From TMED23 sp964566055 (lineage in GTDB: Bacteria; Pseudomonadota; Alphaproteobacteria; Rhodospirillales; UBA2165), in assembly GCA_964566055.1 (NCBI GenBank), contig CAZMHI010000017.1, positions 10,505 to 74,504 of the forward strand: DNA of 64,000 nucleotides, in the 5' to 3' direction. The position numbers and the translations under genes are program-made. Under the pieces are notes generated by a model. It searched no databases and had not been told where the DNA came from. It was given only the letters and a program-made list of their open reading frames with translations. Positions 7,794 through 18,035 of the stretch are shown in pieces; position 1 is the first letter of the stretch; every line of letters begins with the position of its first letter.

Positions 7794-10289
7794 ATGAATA
7801 TTGAAATTAGTGGAAAACCAATAGATACGGAAAACAAATGGCAGTTCTGGATCGACCGCGGCGGGACCTTTACCGATATTGTCGCGCGCTCCCCCGATGG
7901 CTCATTGATTGCCCGGAAACTGCTCTCGGAAGACCCGGATCATTACGCCGATGCGGCCATCGAAGGCATCCGCCGCCTGCTTGAGATTGGCAGGGACGAG
8001 CCGATCCCAGCAGCGAGTATTCAAGCCGTTAAGATGGGCACGACCGTGGCGACAAACGCGCTTTTGGAACGCCAAGGTGAGCCGACCCTGCTGGTGATCA
8101 ATCAGGGTTTTAAGGATGCGCTCCGGATAGGCTATCAGAACAGGCCTGATTTATTTGCGCTCAAAATTGAACTGCCTGAACAGCTCTATAGAAGCGTCGC
8201 TGAAGTGCCGGGACGGCTCAACGCGGATGGTGATGAGCTCACGCCGCTGGATGAAGATCAAGCGCGCCGGGAACTCCAGGCCGCTTTCGATGAAGGGTTA
8301 CGTTCCGTTGCCATTGTCCTGATGCATGGCTACCGCTATCCGGATCATGAACAGAGCCTGACGAAGATCGCCAATGATATTGGATTCACCCAAATCTCGG
8401 CCTCCCACGAAGTTAGCCCCTTGATGAAGCTGATCTCCCGCGGCGATACCACGGTTGTTGATGCCTATCTGTCGCCGATCCTCAGCCATTATGTTGCGCA
8501 AGTAGCGGGTGAGTTAGGCGATACCAAACTCATGTTCATGCAATCCAATGGTGGGCTCACCGATGCCAAGCGATTTCGGGGCAAGGACAGCATTCTCTCA
8601 GGCCCCGCCGGTGGTGTGGTCGGTGCGGTCGGTACGGCAAATATGGCAAGCTTCGACAAAATAATTGGCTTTGATATGGGTGGCACCTCGACCGATGTCT
8701 CCCATTTTGCCGGTGAATTTGAGCGTGCCTTTGATACCCAAATCGCCGGGGTACGGGTGCGGGCACCGATTATGCAAATCCACACTGTGGCGGCAGGCGG
8801 CGGCTCTATCCTGCATTTTGATGGCGCGCGGTTCCGGGTAGGACCCGATTCGGCTGGCGCTCATCCGGGTCCGGCGAGTTATGGTAAGGGCGGCCCGCTC
8901 ACCGTCACCGATGCGAATGTCATGCTGGGCCGGGTGCAGCCGGAACACTTTCCCCATGTCTTTGGTCCCCAGGCAGATGCGCCGCTAGATGCGGCTATTG
9001 TGCAGGAGAAATTTGCGGACCTAGCAGCGGAAATTGGTTCAACACCAGCAGAAGTCGCCGAAGGTTTCTTGAAAATCGCCTCTGAAAATATGGCCAACGC
9101 GATTAAGCAAATTTCCGTGCAGCGGGGCTATGACGTTACCGAATACGCCCTAACCTGTTTTGGCGGTGCCGGTGGCCAGCATGCTTGTGCCGTTGCCGAT
9201 GCGCTCGGTATGGAGACGATTTTTATCCATCCTTTGGCCGGTGTGTTGTCGGCCTATGGCATGGGTCTGGCCGAGCTTCGGGCGATGCGGGAGCGGGCCG
9301 TCGAGCAACCACTCGACAAAGACAGCTATGCAAATCTCAAGACGCAACTGCAGGAACTGGCGGCAGAGGCCAGCCAAGAACTGGCAGACCAGGATATCGC
9401 GCCGGCCGATATCACGATCTCAATGAAGGTTCATTTGCGCTATCTTGGTACTGATACAGCGCTTGAAATTCCTTTTGGAGAATTTGCTGAACTTGGCCCT
9501 TCCTTTAATGAGCTTCATCGCCAGCGTTTCGGCTTTGTCGATCCGGACCGGGCCCTGGTGGTTGAAGCGCTGGCAGTGGAAGCGATTGGCGCGACCGAGC
9601 AAATTATGGATCAGCCGATTGCCGTAGCGCATAAAACTGAACCGGAAATGTTGGTGGAGGTTCCGGTAACCTTTGAAGGCGAAGCGCAGCTGACCGCTAT
9701 TTTTGACCGCGAAAAATTACAGCCCGGCGACAACATCCTCGGCCCGGCGATATTAGTCGAAGCTAATGGCACCACGGTGGTCGAACCTGGCTGGCAAAGT
9801 GAAGTAACCCCTCTTGGTCATCTGATATTAACCCGGGCAGTACCAAGACCCATCACATTTGCCATCGGTACGGAAGCCGATCCGGTGATGCTCGAAGTCT
9901 TCAATAATCTTTTTATGTCGATTGCCGAACAGATGGGCGCCGTGCTTGCCAATACGGCAAGTTCGGTCAATATCAAAGAGCGCTTGGATTTTTCCTGCGC
10001 TGTTTTCGATGCCTCCGGCGGCCTGATCGCCAACGCGCCCCACATGCCGGTGCATCTGGGTTCAATGGGCGAAAGTGTGCGGGCGGTTATCAGCGCCCGT
10101 GGAGAGACGATTGCACCCGGTGAAGTCTATGCCCTAAACGCGCCCTACAATGGCGGCACTCATCTGCCGGACGTCACGCTGATCACGCCGGTCTTTGATG
10201 CGACCGAAAAAGAGCTGTTGTTTTTTGTTGGCTCGCGCGGTCATCAGGCGGATATCGGCGGCATCACGCTCGATGCCGCCAACGAGTAA
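7794..10289 (+). CDS. 5-oxoprolinase/hydantoinase, N-terminal part (frameshifted)
   Basis: The first 831 residues of a fused HyuA-HyuB type 5-oxoprolinase (ATP-dependent hydrolysis of 5-oxoproline or hydantoin-like rings). The N-terminus shows the family hallmark WQFWIDRGGTFTDIVAR (around residues 17-33), followed by KMGTTVATNALLER, the GFDMGGTSTDV nucleotide-binding motif (around 294-304) and the GGAGGQHACAVADALGM block. The HyuB half begins around residue 690 (PVMLEVFNNLFMSIAEQMG). The frame ends at TAA 10287-10289 soon after FVGSRGHQADIGGIT, where the family continues. The rest of HyuB is in another frame (next entry). A full-length enzyme would be about 1,200 residues. As it stands the HyuA half could still be made. 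Confidence 0.88.
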   Translation: MNIEISGKPIDTENKWQFWIDRGGTFTDIVARSPDGSLIARKLLSEDPDHYADAAIEGIRRLLEIGRDEPIPAASIQAVKMGTTVATNALLERQGEPTLLVINQGFKDALRIGYQNRPDLFALKIELPEQLYRSVAEVPGRLNADGDELTPLDEDQARRELQAAFDEGLRSVAIVLMHGYRYPDHEQSLTKIANDIGFTQISASHEVSPLMKLISRGDTTVVDAYLSPILSHYVAQVAGELGDTKLMFMQSNGGLTDAKRFRGKDSILSGPAGGVVGAVGTANMASFDKIIGFDMGGTSTDVSHFAGEFERAFDTQIAGVRVRAPIMQIHTVAAGGGSILHFDGARFRVGPDSAGAHPGPASYGKGGPLTVTDANVMLGRVQPEHFPHVFGPQADAPLDAAIVQEKFADLAAEIGSTPAEVAEGFLKIASENMANAIKQISVQRGYDVTEYALTCFGGAGGQHACAVADALGMETIFIHPLAGVLSAYGMGLAELRAMRERAVEQPLDKDSYANLKTQLQELAAEASQELADQDIAPADITISMKVHLRYLGTDTALEIPFGEFAELGPSFNELHRQRFGFVDPDRALVVEALAVEAIGATEQIMDQPIAVAHKTEPEMLVEVPVTFEGEAQLTAIFDREKLQPGDNILGPAILVEANGTTVVEPGWQSEVTPLGHLILTRAVPRPITFAIGTEADPVMLEVFNNLFMSIAEQMGAVLANTASSVNIKERLDFSCAVFDASGGLIANAPHMPVHLGSMGESVRAVISARGETIAPGEVYALNAPYNGGTHLPDVTLITPVFDATEKELLFFVGSRGHQADIGGITLDAANE

Positions 10290-11382
10290 AACCGTCGAAG
10301 AAGAAGGCGTGCTGATCGATAATTTTTTGGTCGTTGAAAATGGCACTTTGCGTGAGCAGGCACTACGAGACCTGCTAGCCTCGGGCGCCTATCCAGCGCG
10401 CAACATTGAGCAAAACCTTGCCGATTTTAAAGCTCAAATCGCCGCCAATGAAAAAGGCGTTCAGGAGCTCAATAAAACCGTCGCGCATTTCAGTCTCGAT
10501 GTCGTCAACGCCTATATGGGACATGTCAAAGATAACGCCGCCGAAAGTGTCCGCCGCGTGCTTGATCAATTGCCGGATGGAGAGTTTGCCAATCCGATAG
10601 ATGACGGCAGCATGATCAAAGTCGCCATTCGTGTTGATAAAAAGGCCCGCCGGGCGGCGATAGATTTTACCGGCACCTCGCCTCAGGCCGCCTCTAATTT
10701 TAATGCGCCCAAGGCCGTCGCCCGCGCCGCCGTGCTTTATGTTTTCCGCTGTCTGGTGCAGGACGATATACCGCTCAATGATGGTTGCCTTGAGCCCTTG
10801 GATATCATCATCCCCGAAGGCTCGATGCTGGCGCCCGAATATCCTGCGGCGGTGGTGGCCGGTAATGTCGAAACTTCGCAAGTGATGACGGCGGCGCTGT
10901 TTGGTGCGGCGGGCGCACTTGCTGCGGCGCAAGGCACCATGAACAATTTTACCTTCGGCAATGATCAGCACCAATATTATGAAACCATTTGCGGCGGCAC
11001 CGGCGCCGGGCCAGATTTTAACGGTACTTCTGCGGTTCATACTCATATGACCAATACAAGGCTGACTGACCCCGAAGTTCTGGAATGGCGTTACCCGGTG
11101 ATCCTGGAAGCCTTCGGCATTCGTGAAAATTCGGGCGGCGAAGGGCTTTTTCATGGCGGTGATGGTGTCATCCGCCGTTTGCGTTTTGAAGAAGATATGA
11201 TGGCCGCGATCCTTTCGGGCTCCCGCATTAATCCGCCCTTCGGTCTGGCGGGCGGCGCTTCAGGTTTGCCCGGCAAAACCATGGTGATCCATCAGGATGG
11301 CAGCGCGCAGGCGGAAATGATAGCCGGCGATGTGATTGTCATCGAGACACCCGGGGGCGGGGGGTTCGGGAGAAAATCATAG
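10273..11382 (+). pseudogene. 5-oxoprolinase/hydantoinase B, C-terminal part (frameshifted)
   Basis: This frame continues the HyuB-type half: MPPTSKTVEEEGVLIDNF, DLKAQ-like helices, IDFTGTSPQAASNFNAPKAV, AGNVETSQ, FGNDQHQYYETICGGTGAG and the closing ETPGGGGFG. The family normally reads DIGGITPGSMPP.S here; the DNA between the ATCACG and ATGCCG codons holds 4 bases instead of the expected 9, a likely 5-base loss around 10269-10272 that moves the frame by +1. Both halves are otherwise clean, so the damage is recent, or is a sequence error. ATG 10273 has no ribosome binding site of its own. The gene ends 40 bases before a convergent MFS gene. Confidence 0.85.
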
Positions 11383-11401
11383 AGTGGCGGGGGGTTCGGG
11401 A
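11356..11401. repeat. Short direct repeat at the end of the hydantoinase gene
   Basis: A 16-base G-rich unit (GGCGGGGGGTTCGGGA) at 11356-11371 encodes the closing Gly-rich GGGGFG of the protein. It occurs again at 11386-11401, just after the stop codon, with a period of 30 bases. Imperfect similarity continues past the unit. It looks like a small local duplication of the gene end. Confidence 0.7.
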
Positions 11402-11421
11402 AATCGAACAAATAAATTTGT

Positions 11422-12705
11422 CTATCTGGCCGCCGCGTCGTGTTCTTCAGCACTGATTTCCAGAGTTTTAGACCACCGCCTGGATCTTGGAATTGCCCAA
11501 ATCCACACAAATAGAAATAGTGAGGTTGCCGCCAACAAAGCAAACTGCAAATCACTGAAACCGGCCATAGTTCCAACCAGCCAGGCGCCGGAAGCTGGAC
11601 CGCCGCGCAAGATCATACCCCAGACGCTCATTACCCGGCCGCGTACCGCCCCGTGAATTCTATTTTGCACCAGCAATTGACCACCAATCCCGGCATAGGT
11701 AGAAGTGCCACTAAGCACAGCGGCACAGATAACCACGATCCAAAAGGCGTCGGTCGTAGCCAAAACCGCCTGCGTGACTACGGCGATCAATAAGCCAATC
11801 ATAATAATGCGGACCAGGCCTTTGATTTTGCCGAAAGTACCGAGGAAAAGTGCGGTTGCCATGGCTCCCAAACCGGCGGCAGAACTTAAAATCGCCAACC
11901 CTTCAACACCCATGCCGAATACACCGTCTGATAAACCAGCAAATAAATCACGATAGGCGCGCATGAATAACGAAACAGCAAGCGACAGAATAAGGAAGCC
12001 TCTCAAACCTCTCGTTTCCGCTATATATAGAAGACCTGATTTAAACTCTTTGAAAAAGCCCTCGTTCTCGTGAGGCACCACCTCTTGGTAACGCAGTTTG
12101 ATAATAAAAAGAATTGACAAATAACCGAGAAAACTTAGCGCATTAAATCCAAAAGCATATGTTACACCTGCAAAATTTATGATTAATCCGCCCAAGGCCG
12201 GGCCGACAAATTGCGCCAGATTAAATAATGTCGCGCTGACCCCAAGACCGGCTGGCAGGTCTTCCCTCGGAATCAGGCTCGGTGGCATGGTCATGCGCAG
12301 CGGTGTCCAAAAACCCTCGGCGATACCGTTAATCATCACGAGGCCAAACAATATGTGGATCGTGAGCAGGTCTAAGGCCGAGAGGATGGCAAATAACGCG
12401 CCAATGCTGAACAACCCGATCTGGGTAATCCGTGCCATTTTCAAACGATCGAAACGATCGGTCAGCGTGCCGGCATAAGGCATGACGACAATGGTCATAA
12501 TCGCTTCGGCAAAAGCCATGGCGCCAAGTGTCGAATATGAGTTGGTCAATTCCCAGGTCAACCAGAACAAAGCCGTCCGTTGAACCCACAAGCCGATATT
12601 CGACAGCCATCCCGCCAAGGCATAGATGGCAAAATCACGATGGCGAAGAGCCCGGCCCATGCCATGATTGCCAAGTTTTGAGACGAAGTAGCCAAAATTA
12701 CTCAT
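11422..12705 (-). CDS. MFS transporter (MFS_3 / EntS-like)
   Basis: A 427-residue polytopic membrane protein with about 12 hydrophobic segments. The N-terminal part (LRHRDFAIYALAGWLSNIGLWVQR, then G.L.DRFDRLKM near residue 85) follows the MFS_3 pattern, a group that includes the enterobactin exporter EntS and other drug or siderophore exporters. It overlaps the preceding MFS gene by 4 bases (ATGA at 12702-12705), which means coupled translation, and shares sequence features with it, so the two arose by duplication. The substrate cannot be read from the sequence. It converges on the broken 5-oxoprolinase gene. Confidence 0.85.
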   Translation of the reverse strand: MSNFGYFVSKLGNHGMGRALRHRDFAIYALAGWLSNIGLWVQRTALFWLTWELTNSYSTLGAMAFAEAIMTIVVMPYAGTLTDRFDRLKMARITQIGLFSIGALFAILSALDLLTIHILFGLVMINGIAEGFWTPLRMTMPPSLIPREDLPAGLGVSATLFNLAQFVGPALGGLIINFAGVTYAFGFNALSFLGYLSILFIIKLRYQEVVPHENEGFFKEFKSGLLYIAETRGLRGFLILSLAVSLFMRAYRDLFAGLSDGVFGMGVEGLAILSSAAGLGAMATALFLGTFGKIKGLVRIIMIGLLIAVVTQAVLATTDAFWIVVICAAVLSGTSTYAGIGGQLLVQNRIHGAVRGRVMSVWGMILRGGPASGAWLVGTMAGFSDLQFALLAATSLFLFVWIWAIPRSRRWSKTLEISAEEHDAAAR

Positions 12706-13994
12706 GTGGCTTTCGCTTCTTCAATAGGTGCGGTTGCGTCGTCTCGTTCCATTTCTGCGGCCAGCCGTTGGCGTCTAGGTAGCATGATGGTAACGGCGAT
12801 CAGGCAGATGATGGCACCGGCGGCAACCGGAATTTGCAAACCGACATAAGTTGAAGCCGCACCCATCAAAAGGGACCCCACGGCCGGCCCGGCCCGGTAA
12901 GTGAGGCCAAACAACGACATCACGCGGCCTCGCATGGCGCCATCGACCGTATTTTGCAGCAGAATTTGCGGCGCGTTGGTGCTGATGCCCAAGGAAACTC
13001 CGAGAAAAGCGCAACAGATGAGCGCCAGCCAAAACGTCTCGGTTGAGGTGAAGGCCAGTAGAGAAAGCGCGGTCCCCACCAAGGCGATCAAGGCAATATT
13101 CATCAAGCCTTTGGTTTTACCGTAATTGGCTAAGCCGATAGCGCCAATAATACCGCCGACGCCGATGGCGGAAAGCAATAGGCCAAATCCCTCGGCGCCT
13201 CGGTTAAAGACATCATCGGCAAAGCCAGGAGCCAGATCCATCACTGGGCGGGAAAATGAGGCACCGATGAGGACAAAAAGCAGGACGGGTCCAATGCTGC
13301 TGTGCCTGGCGATATAACGTACACCTTCCAAGACATCAGCAATCAAGCCGCTTGATTTTGCTGTCTGGTGCTCATCATTGCGCGGGTTAATAACCATCAG
13401 GCCATAGGCAAATGCTAGAAACCCAATGATTGCGAGCGCAAAGTTTATCGTGACATTGAACTCTGCAATAACGAAACCGGCAATCGCCGGACCTATAAAT
13501 CGCGAGGAGTTAAACAGCGCCGAATTGAAAGCTACCGCCGGAGTTAAATCGTTTCGTGGCACCAGATTTGGCACGATGGTCAGACGGATTGGCAGGTGAA
13601 AGGTTTGGATCATGCCATGAGCGGCGGCGATCATAATTAAAAAGACAATATTCATTAATTCCAAAGCGGTAAGCGTCACCAGCAAAATACCAAGAACAAT
13701 GATGATGAGCTGCAGACGCCTGATCAATCGCAAGCGGTCAACGCGATCGATGATTGCCCCAGCAAAGACAATAAATATCAGCAATGGCAGGGCTTCCGCC
13801 ACCGCTACCGCGCCTAGCCAGAATCCCGAATGAGTAAGCTCCCAGGCAAGCCAGCCGATACCGACGCGCTGAAACCAATTGCCATGGGTCGCCAGCCAAT
13901 TGGTTAAGGCAAAAATCCGGAAATCTCGGTGTTTTAACGCGCGGGCAATGCCTTTTTCAAATAATTGCGCACGAATTTTACGGGTGTAACTCAC
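12702..13994 (-). CDS. MFS transporter (MFS_3 / EntS-like), paralogue
   Basis: A 430-residue membrane protein of the same MFS_3 type as the next gene. It has the same opening (ALKHRDFRIFALTNWLATHGNWFQRVGIGWLAWELT) and the same loop-2 motif (AGAIIDRVDRLRLI near residue 87). It starts at GTG 13994 and overlaps the next gene by 4 bases. Tandem MFS_3 copies could work as two separate exporters or a pair; no fused or partner subunit is visible, so this stays open. The 318-base region upstream separates it from the divergent AsmA gene. Confidence 0.85.
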   Translation of the reverse strand: MSYTRKIRAQLFEKGIARALKHRDFRIFALTNWLATHGNWFQRVGIGWLAWELTHSGFWLGAVAVAEALPLLIFIVFAGAIIDRVDRLRLIRRLQLIIIVLGILLVTLTALELMNIVFLIMIAAAHGMIQTFHLPIRLTIVPNLVPRNDLTPAVAFNSALFNSSRFIGPAIAGFVIAEFNVTINFALAIIGFLAFAYGLMVINPRNDEHQTAKSSGLIADVLEGVRYIARHSSIGPVLLFVLIGASFSRPVMDLAPGFADDVFNRGAEGFGLLLSAIGVGGIIGAIGLANYGKTKGLMNIALIALVGTALSLLAFTSTETFWLALICCAFLGVSLGISTNAPQILLQNTVDGAMRGRVMSLFGLTYRAGPAVGSLLMGAASTYVGLQIPVAAGAIICLIAVTIMLPRRQRLAAEMERDDATAPIEEAKAT

Positions 13995-14312
13995 CGTTAA
14001 TCAAAATCCTAATTTTAGTGGCGTGTAATCGTACTATTGAAAACAGGCAATTCCTGAGACGTGCGCGACTTTTCGGATCGGCGCAAGAATTGAGATGAAT
14101 GAATTTCTATTAATTGTCAGCGCATTTTCAATTCTTGAAGTAAAGATACCCTCCGCACTAGCTTGAAACAATACATGCAGGTGATTTTTATGTTGAGCTA
14201 ACAAATTGAAATCACCGGAAAATGAGACCATATTAGTAATTAGTATTCTAAAATAGTGAACAGCAATCCGTGATCCAGCGCGGTGAATTAGTATCTTGGG
14301 AGAGTTTCCAAA
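13995..14312. other. Intergenic region between MFS and AsmA genes
   Basis: An AT-rich 318-base divergent promoter region. A 65-codon minus-strand frame (14034-14231) has no ribosome binding site and no family resemblance. No hairpin terminator, tRNA or clear operator was seen. A binding site GGGAGAG (14298-14304) serves the AsmA TTG start. Confidence 0.5.
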
Positions 14313-17300
14313 TTGAAAAAGCTATTATTCGGCTTTTTATTTTTAATTGTTGGTTTGTTCGCTGCCGTGCTGGTAGCGCCAAATTTCATCAATTGGAATG
14401 AATATCGTGATGTCATTACCGATGAGGTGAATGCTGCTAGCGGCTTTAATTTGGAAATTCGCGGCGATATTAAAATCGCTATTCTACCCTCTCCGGCGCT
14501 GCTGATAAGTAAAGTCCATGTCGCCAATATCGAAGGGGCTGCCCGAGCTGACATGTTGGCTGTCGATTCATTTGAAGTCCGGGTGGCGCTGGCGCCGCTG
14601 TTGGGCGGTCAGTTGCAAATCCGCTCTGTTAAATTGGTTAAGCCTGTATTGAGTCTTGAGGTGCTGGCGGATGGCCGCACCAATATGGCGTTCAAAGCTC
14701 CTGCACCAAAATCAAAACCAGCCGAAGCCGCCAAACAAGATAGCGAAGCGCTGCCGTTTGGCTCTTTAACCGGTCAAGCTGGAGGCAGTGGCGGTGATCT
14801 GGCGATCCAGGTTGATGATTTTGTAATTGAAAAAGGCGCGGTTTTTTATCGGGACGACACCAAAGGCCAGGTTGAATCGATTGAAAATCTTAACGGGCGG
14901 TTTGCCCTGGCCTCTTTATCCGGGCCAATGGAAAGTTCGGGCAGTGCCGTCATCCGGGGCGTGCCGATGAGTTTTGCGGCCTCGGCCGGTACTATGGTGC
15001 AGGGCCGGACTTTGCCGTTTAATTTTAATCTCAAGGTAATACCCGGCGAGACCAATTTGCGTTTTTCCGGCGCGCTTACCAGGCTCAATGAAGATCCCCA
15101 GGTTAAAGGCAAGCTCAATATGAGAGGTCAAAATTTGGCCGCTTTTGTTGCCGCCATTAGCGGCGGGGCAGGCCTGCCGGATAGCTTAGCCTTGCCGTTC
15201 GGCGCCGATGCCGTTATCGCCGGGGATGCTACAGGTGGTACGATTTCGGATTTACAGGTCAAATTAAACGGTACTCAAGGCAGTGGTAAGGTCAACGTAA
15301 AATTGGCCGAAGCAACGGATGTAAATATCCAGATGGCGGTGAACAAATTGGATATTGATGCTTTACTGGCGCCACCAAAAGACACGGCCAAATCGAAAGC
15401 CGAAAAAAATTCCAAAAGTAAGAAAGCGGCTAAAGCAATTTCGCCGATTGCCAAAACACTCGGTAGTGGGCGAAAAATATCCAAAGAGGAGCCGTTTAGT
15501 CTCAAGGATTTGCCCGAAGATTTGAACGTCGGCCTTAATCTTTCGGTCGCCGCGGTCACCTATAAAGATGCGGTTATCCGGCAGGCTAAAATAAACTCAA
15601 GCCTGGCCAATCGCGAGATAACCATAAGTCAGGCTTCGGCGTTATTGCCGGGCAGCACCGATGTCGCTTTGTTCGGTTTTATTTCTGAAGATGCTAAAGC
15701 CAAGGCCGGTCAACCCAGCTTTGATGGCAATGTTGATTTGGCGACCAATGATCTGAGGGGATTACTGGGCTGGGCCGGTATTGATGTTACGGATATTGCC
15801 AAGGACCGGCTACGTAAATTTACCTTTGGCGGTAAAATTCTTGCTGACGCCAATGCCGCATCGCTCAAAGAAATCGCCATTATCTTAGATGGTTCTAAAA
15901 TTAAAGGCGCTGCCAATATCGCCTTTCGCCAACGCCCTTCCTTCGGGGTTAATTTATCGATCGACCGTTTTAATCTCGATGCCTATCTGCCCCAAGAAAA
16001 GACCATGGATAAGGCGGGCGGCAAAACCAATTCGGCAGCAGGCTCTTCTGGCCCGAAGGCTCAACAGCCGGCGGTAAAATCATCACCGGCACAAACTCCC
16101 TCTCTGAATCCTTTAGCTGCCTTGGCGCCGTTGGGCGAATTTGATGCCAATATCGCAATTGATTTAAAGTCACTGACGATGCAGGAAATACCGGTCAAAG
16201 GCCTTCATTTAGAAACATCCATTTTTGATGGCAAAGTAACGCTTAAAGAATTTCGCACCGCCAATGCTGCTGGCATGACCTTGAATGTCAGTGGTGATAT
16301 CGCCGGTCTGAAAAAGTCTAAAGGGCCGCTCGACCCGGCGTTTGAAAATTTCAAATTCAATATCCGCAGTAAGAATCTTGCCCGCCTGTTTAGTCTGACT
16401 AAGATTACGCCACCCCTTTCTGCCCGCCAGCTCGGCGCCGTGCGTTTGTCGGGCACTTTAAACGGCAAGCCTCACTCTCTAAACGTGACCACCAATACAG
16501 CCATGCTGGGTGGAAAATTTACGCTCAATGGTGTGGTCAAGCCCCTGACGCTAACCCCCAGCGTTGCGGGGCAATTTTCGGTTATTCATCCAAATTTAAT
16601 GAAACTGCTGAGGCGTCTTGGCAGCTCCTATCGCCCGGCAGGTAAAATATCAGGTGGAATTGATTTACGCGGGCAGATTGCCGGCAATGGGATTTTAATG
16701 GCGTTTTCAAACTTGGCGGGAAAGGCGGCAGGAATTAATCTCAACGGCAGTGCGGCGCTGGATCTCAGCCGGGCGCAGCCAAAGATAAATGCCAATCTAA
16801 AAACCAGCCCGATTATCATAGACGATCTTCTGCCGGCCAAACGTACTGCTTATCTGGATCAAAAATTGCGTCAATTTGAGCACGCCTTAAGAAGCACATT
16901 ACTAGTGCCGGCATCGTTCAGCACTACGCCGAAAAAATTAATCAGGCCGATGCCGCTCATAAAAGTGGCGACAAAGAGTGGAGCCCCCTGGACCAGTGAT
17001 CCGATCGATATCTCTTTCCTCAAATCATTCGACGGCAAAATTCAGTTGCAATCGGAGTCTTTGCGGTTTCAAAAATACCTTGCCAGCTCGGTCAGTCTGG
17101 TGAGTGCCCTCAGTGGCGGTGTTTTTGATTTGCAGCGGCTGACCGGCAGGGCCTATGACGGCGACGTTAAAATTGATGGCCGGGTTATTGCCGGTGACAA
17201 GAGAAACCAGTACCAAACCCGCTTTAATATCGCCGGCTTTAATGCAGGGAAATTGTTGCAGTCGCTGGGTACCAAAGGTTTCCGCCAAGGCGCGCTGGAC

Positions 17301-18029
17301 GTGGTTGGCGAGTTTCGCACCCTTGGCCGGAGCACCCGGGATTTGGTACAGGAGCTTGGCGGGGGCGGCACGATTTCTGTGCGGGGCCTGAATATCAGCT
17401 CAGCCGCCAGACGCGGCTCGGCGCTCTCAGGCATTGCCGGTCTCTTTTTATCGCTTAACCAATTCGGCAACACGCTGACGCGTGGCAAAGCCTCCTCTAA
17501 GTCAGCCGATTTTCGCACCAGCTTCAGGATGAATAAAGGTGTCGCCCGATTTGAAGATATGAGCCTGGCTTCTGGATTGGGCAATGGCTCGGCTAAAGGT
17601 ACGATTGATTTGCCGAACTGGAGGATCAACGCTGCAGGTGATATTGAAATGTCGCAGAATATCCTGGCTCAGGTTTTACTGCGGAATTCCAGTAAAGCTC
17701 CCTTGCTGCCCTTTAAAATCTCGGGCCGGTTGGATAATCCAAAAGTTAAATTGGAAACCGCGGCCCTCACCAAGGGCGGTATTCGTTTGCCTGGCAGTCT
17801 GAATAAAAAGCTTGATAAATTGCGGAAGAAAAAGGGCATTGGTTCCGTATTGGATCAAATTTTTCCGCAAGCGAAGTCTGGCTCTACCAGTCCTTCTGCA
17901 CCTCCAAGCAGTGGTGCGCCGCCACCGCAATCACCGCCGCCTCAACAGGCCCCGCAACAACAGCAACGGCAACAAAAACCAAAGGTAGAAGATTTCCTCA
18001 AAGGTATTTTGAAAGGTCTCGGCAGATAG
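14313..18029 (+). CDS. AsmA family protein
   Basis: A 1,238-residue AsmA-like protein. Members of this family sit in the inner membrane with a long periplasmic beta-structured body and are linked to outer-membrane assembly or lipid transport. It begins with a membrane helix (KKLLFGFLFLIVGLFAAVLVA) and the typical NWNEYRDVI motif (around residues 28-36). The AsmA-like repeat pattern (ILPSPALLISKVHVANIEGA) follows, and a conserved C-terminal AsmA region around 1000-1160 contains GTLTRGKA-like and FRMNKGVARFEDM-like segments. The last ~65 residues are a Pro/Gln-rich linker ending VEDFLKGILKGLG. The start is TTG 14315-type (frame base 14313), with GGGAGAG upstream. No immediate operon partner is visible. 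Confidence 0.85.
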   Translation: MKKLLFGFLFLIVGLFAAVLVAPNFINWNEYRDVITDEVNAASGFNLEIRGDIKIAILPSPALLISKVHVANIEGAARADMLAVDSFEVRVALAPLLGGQLQIRSVKLVKPVLSLEVLADGRTNMAFKAPAPKSKPAEAAKQDSEALPFGSLTGQAGGSGGDLAIQVDDFVIEKGAVFYRDDTKGQVESIENLNGRFALASLSGPMESSGSAVIRGVPMSFAASAGTMVQGRTLPFNFNLKVIPGETNLRFSGALTRLNEDPQVKGKLNMRGQNLAAFVAAISGGAGLPDSLALPFGADAVIAGDATGGTISDLQVKLNGTQGSGKVNVKLAEATDVNIQMAVNKLDIDALLAPPKDTAKSKAEKNSKSKKAAKAISPIAKTLGSGRKISKEEPFSLKDLPEDLNVGLNLSVAAVTYKDAVIRQAKINSSLANREITISQASALLPGSTDVALFGFISEDAKAKAGQPSFDGNVDLATNDLRGLLGWAGIDVTDIAKDRLRKFTFGGKILADANAASLKEIAIILDGSKIKGAANIAFRQRPSFGVNLSIDRFNLDAYLPQEKTMDKAGGKTNSAAGSSGPKAQQPAVKSSPAQTPSLNPLAALAPLGEFDANIAIDLKSLTMQEIPVKGLHLETSIFDGKVTLKEFRTANAAGMTLNVSGDIAGLKKSKGPLDPAFENFKFNIRSKNLARLFSLTKITPPLSARQLGAVRLSGTLNGKPHSLNVTTNTAMLGGKFTLNGVVKPLTLTPSVAGQFSVIHPNLMKLLRRLGSSYRPAGKISGGIDLRGQIAGNGILMAFSNLAGKAAGINLNGSAALDLSRAQPKINANLKTSPIIIDDLLPAKRTAYLDQKLRQFEHALRSTLLVPASFSTTPKKLIRPMPLIKVATKSGAPWTSDPIDISFLKSFDGKIQLQSESLRFQKYLASSVSLVSALSGGVFDLQRLTGRAYDGDVKIDGRVIAGDKRNQYQTRFNIAGFNAGKLLQSLGTKGFRQGALDVVGEFRTLGRSTRDLVQELGGGGTISVRGLNISSAARRGSALSGIAGLFLSLNQFGNTLTRGKASSKSADFRTSFRMNKGVARFEDMSLASGLGNGSAKGTIDLPNWRINAAGDIEMSQNILAQVLLRNSSKAPLLPFKISGRLDNPKVKLETAALTKGGIRLPGSLNKKLDKLRKKKGIGSVLDQIFPQAKSGSTSPSAPPSSGAPPPQSPPPQQAPQQQQRQQKPKVEDFLKGILKGLGR

Positions 18030-18035
18030 CATCGA

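Noticed and set aside
10195..10289. Independent start for the HyuB half at 10195 (MMRPKKSCCF...)
   Set aside because: The first part overlaps the HyuA frame and reads as nonsense; HyuB-type sequence only begins after the shift near 10273.
10260..10290. Programmed frameshifting in the 5-oxoprolinase gene
   Set aside because: No slippery heptamer or downstream stimulator was seen, and the missing bases match a simple 5-base deletion.
14034..14231. 65-codon minus-strand frame in the MFS-AsmA gap
   Set aside because: No ribosome binding site, no family resemblance and AT-rich spacer composition; treated as intergenic.
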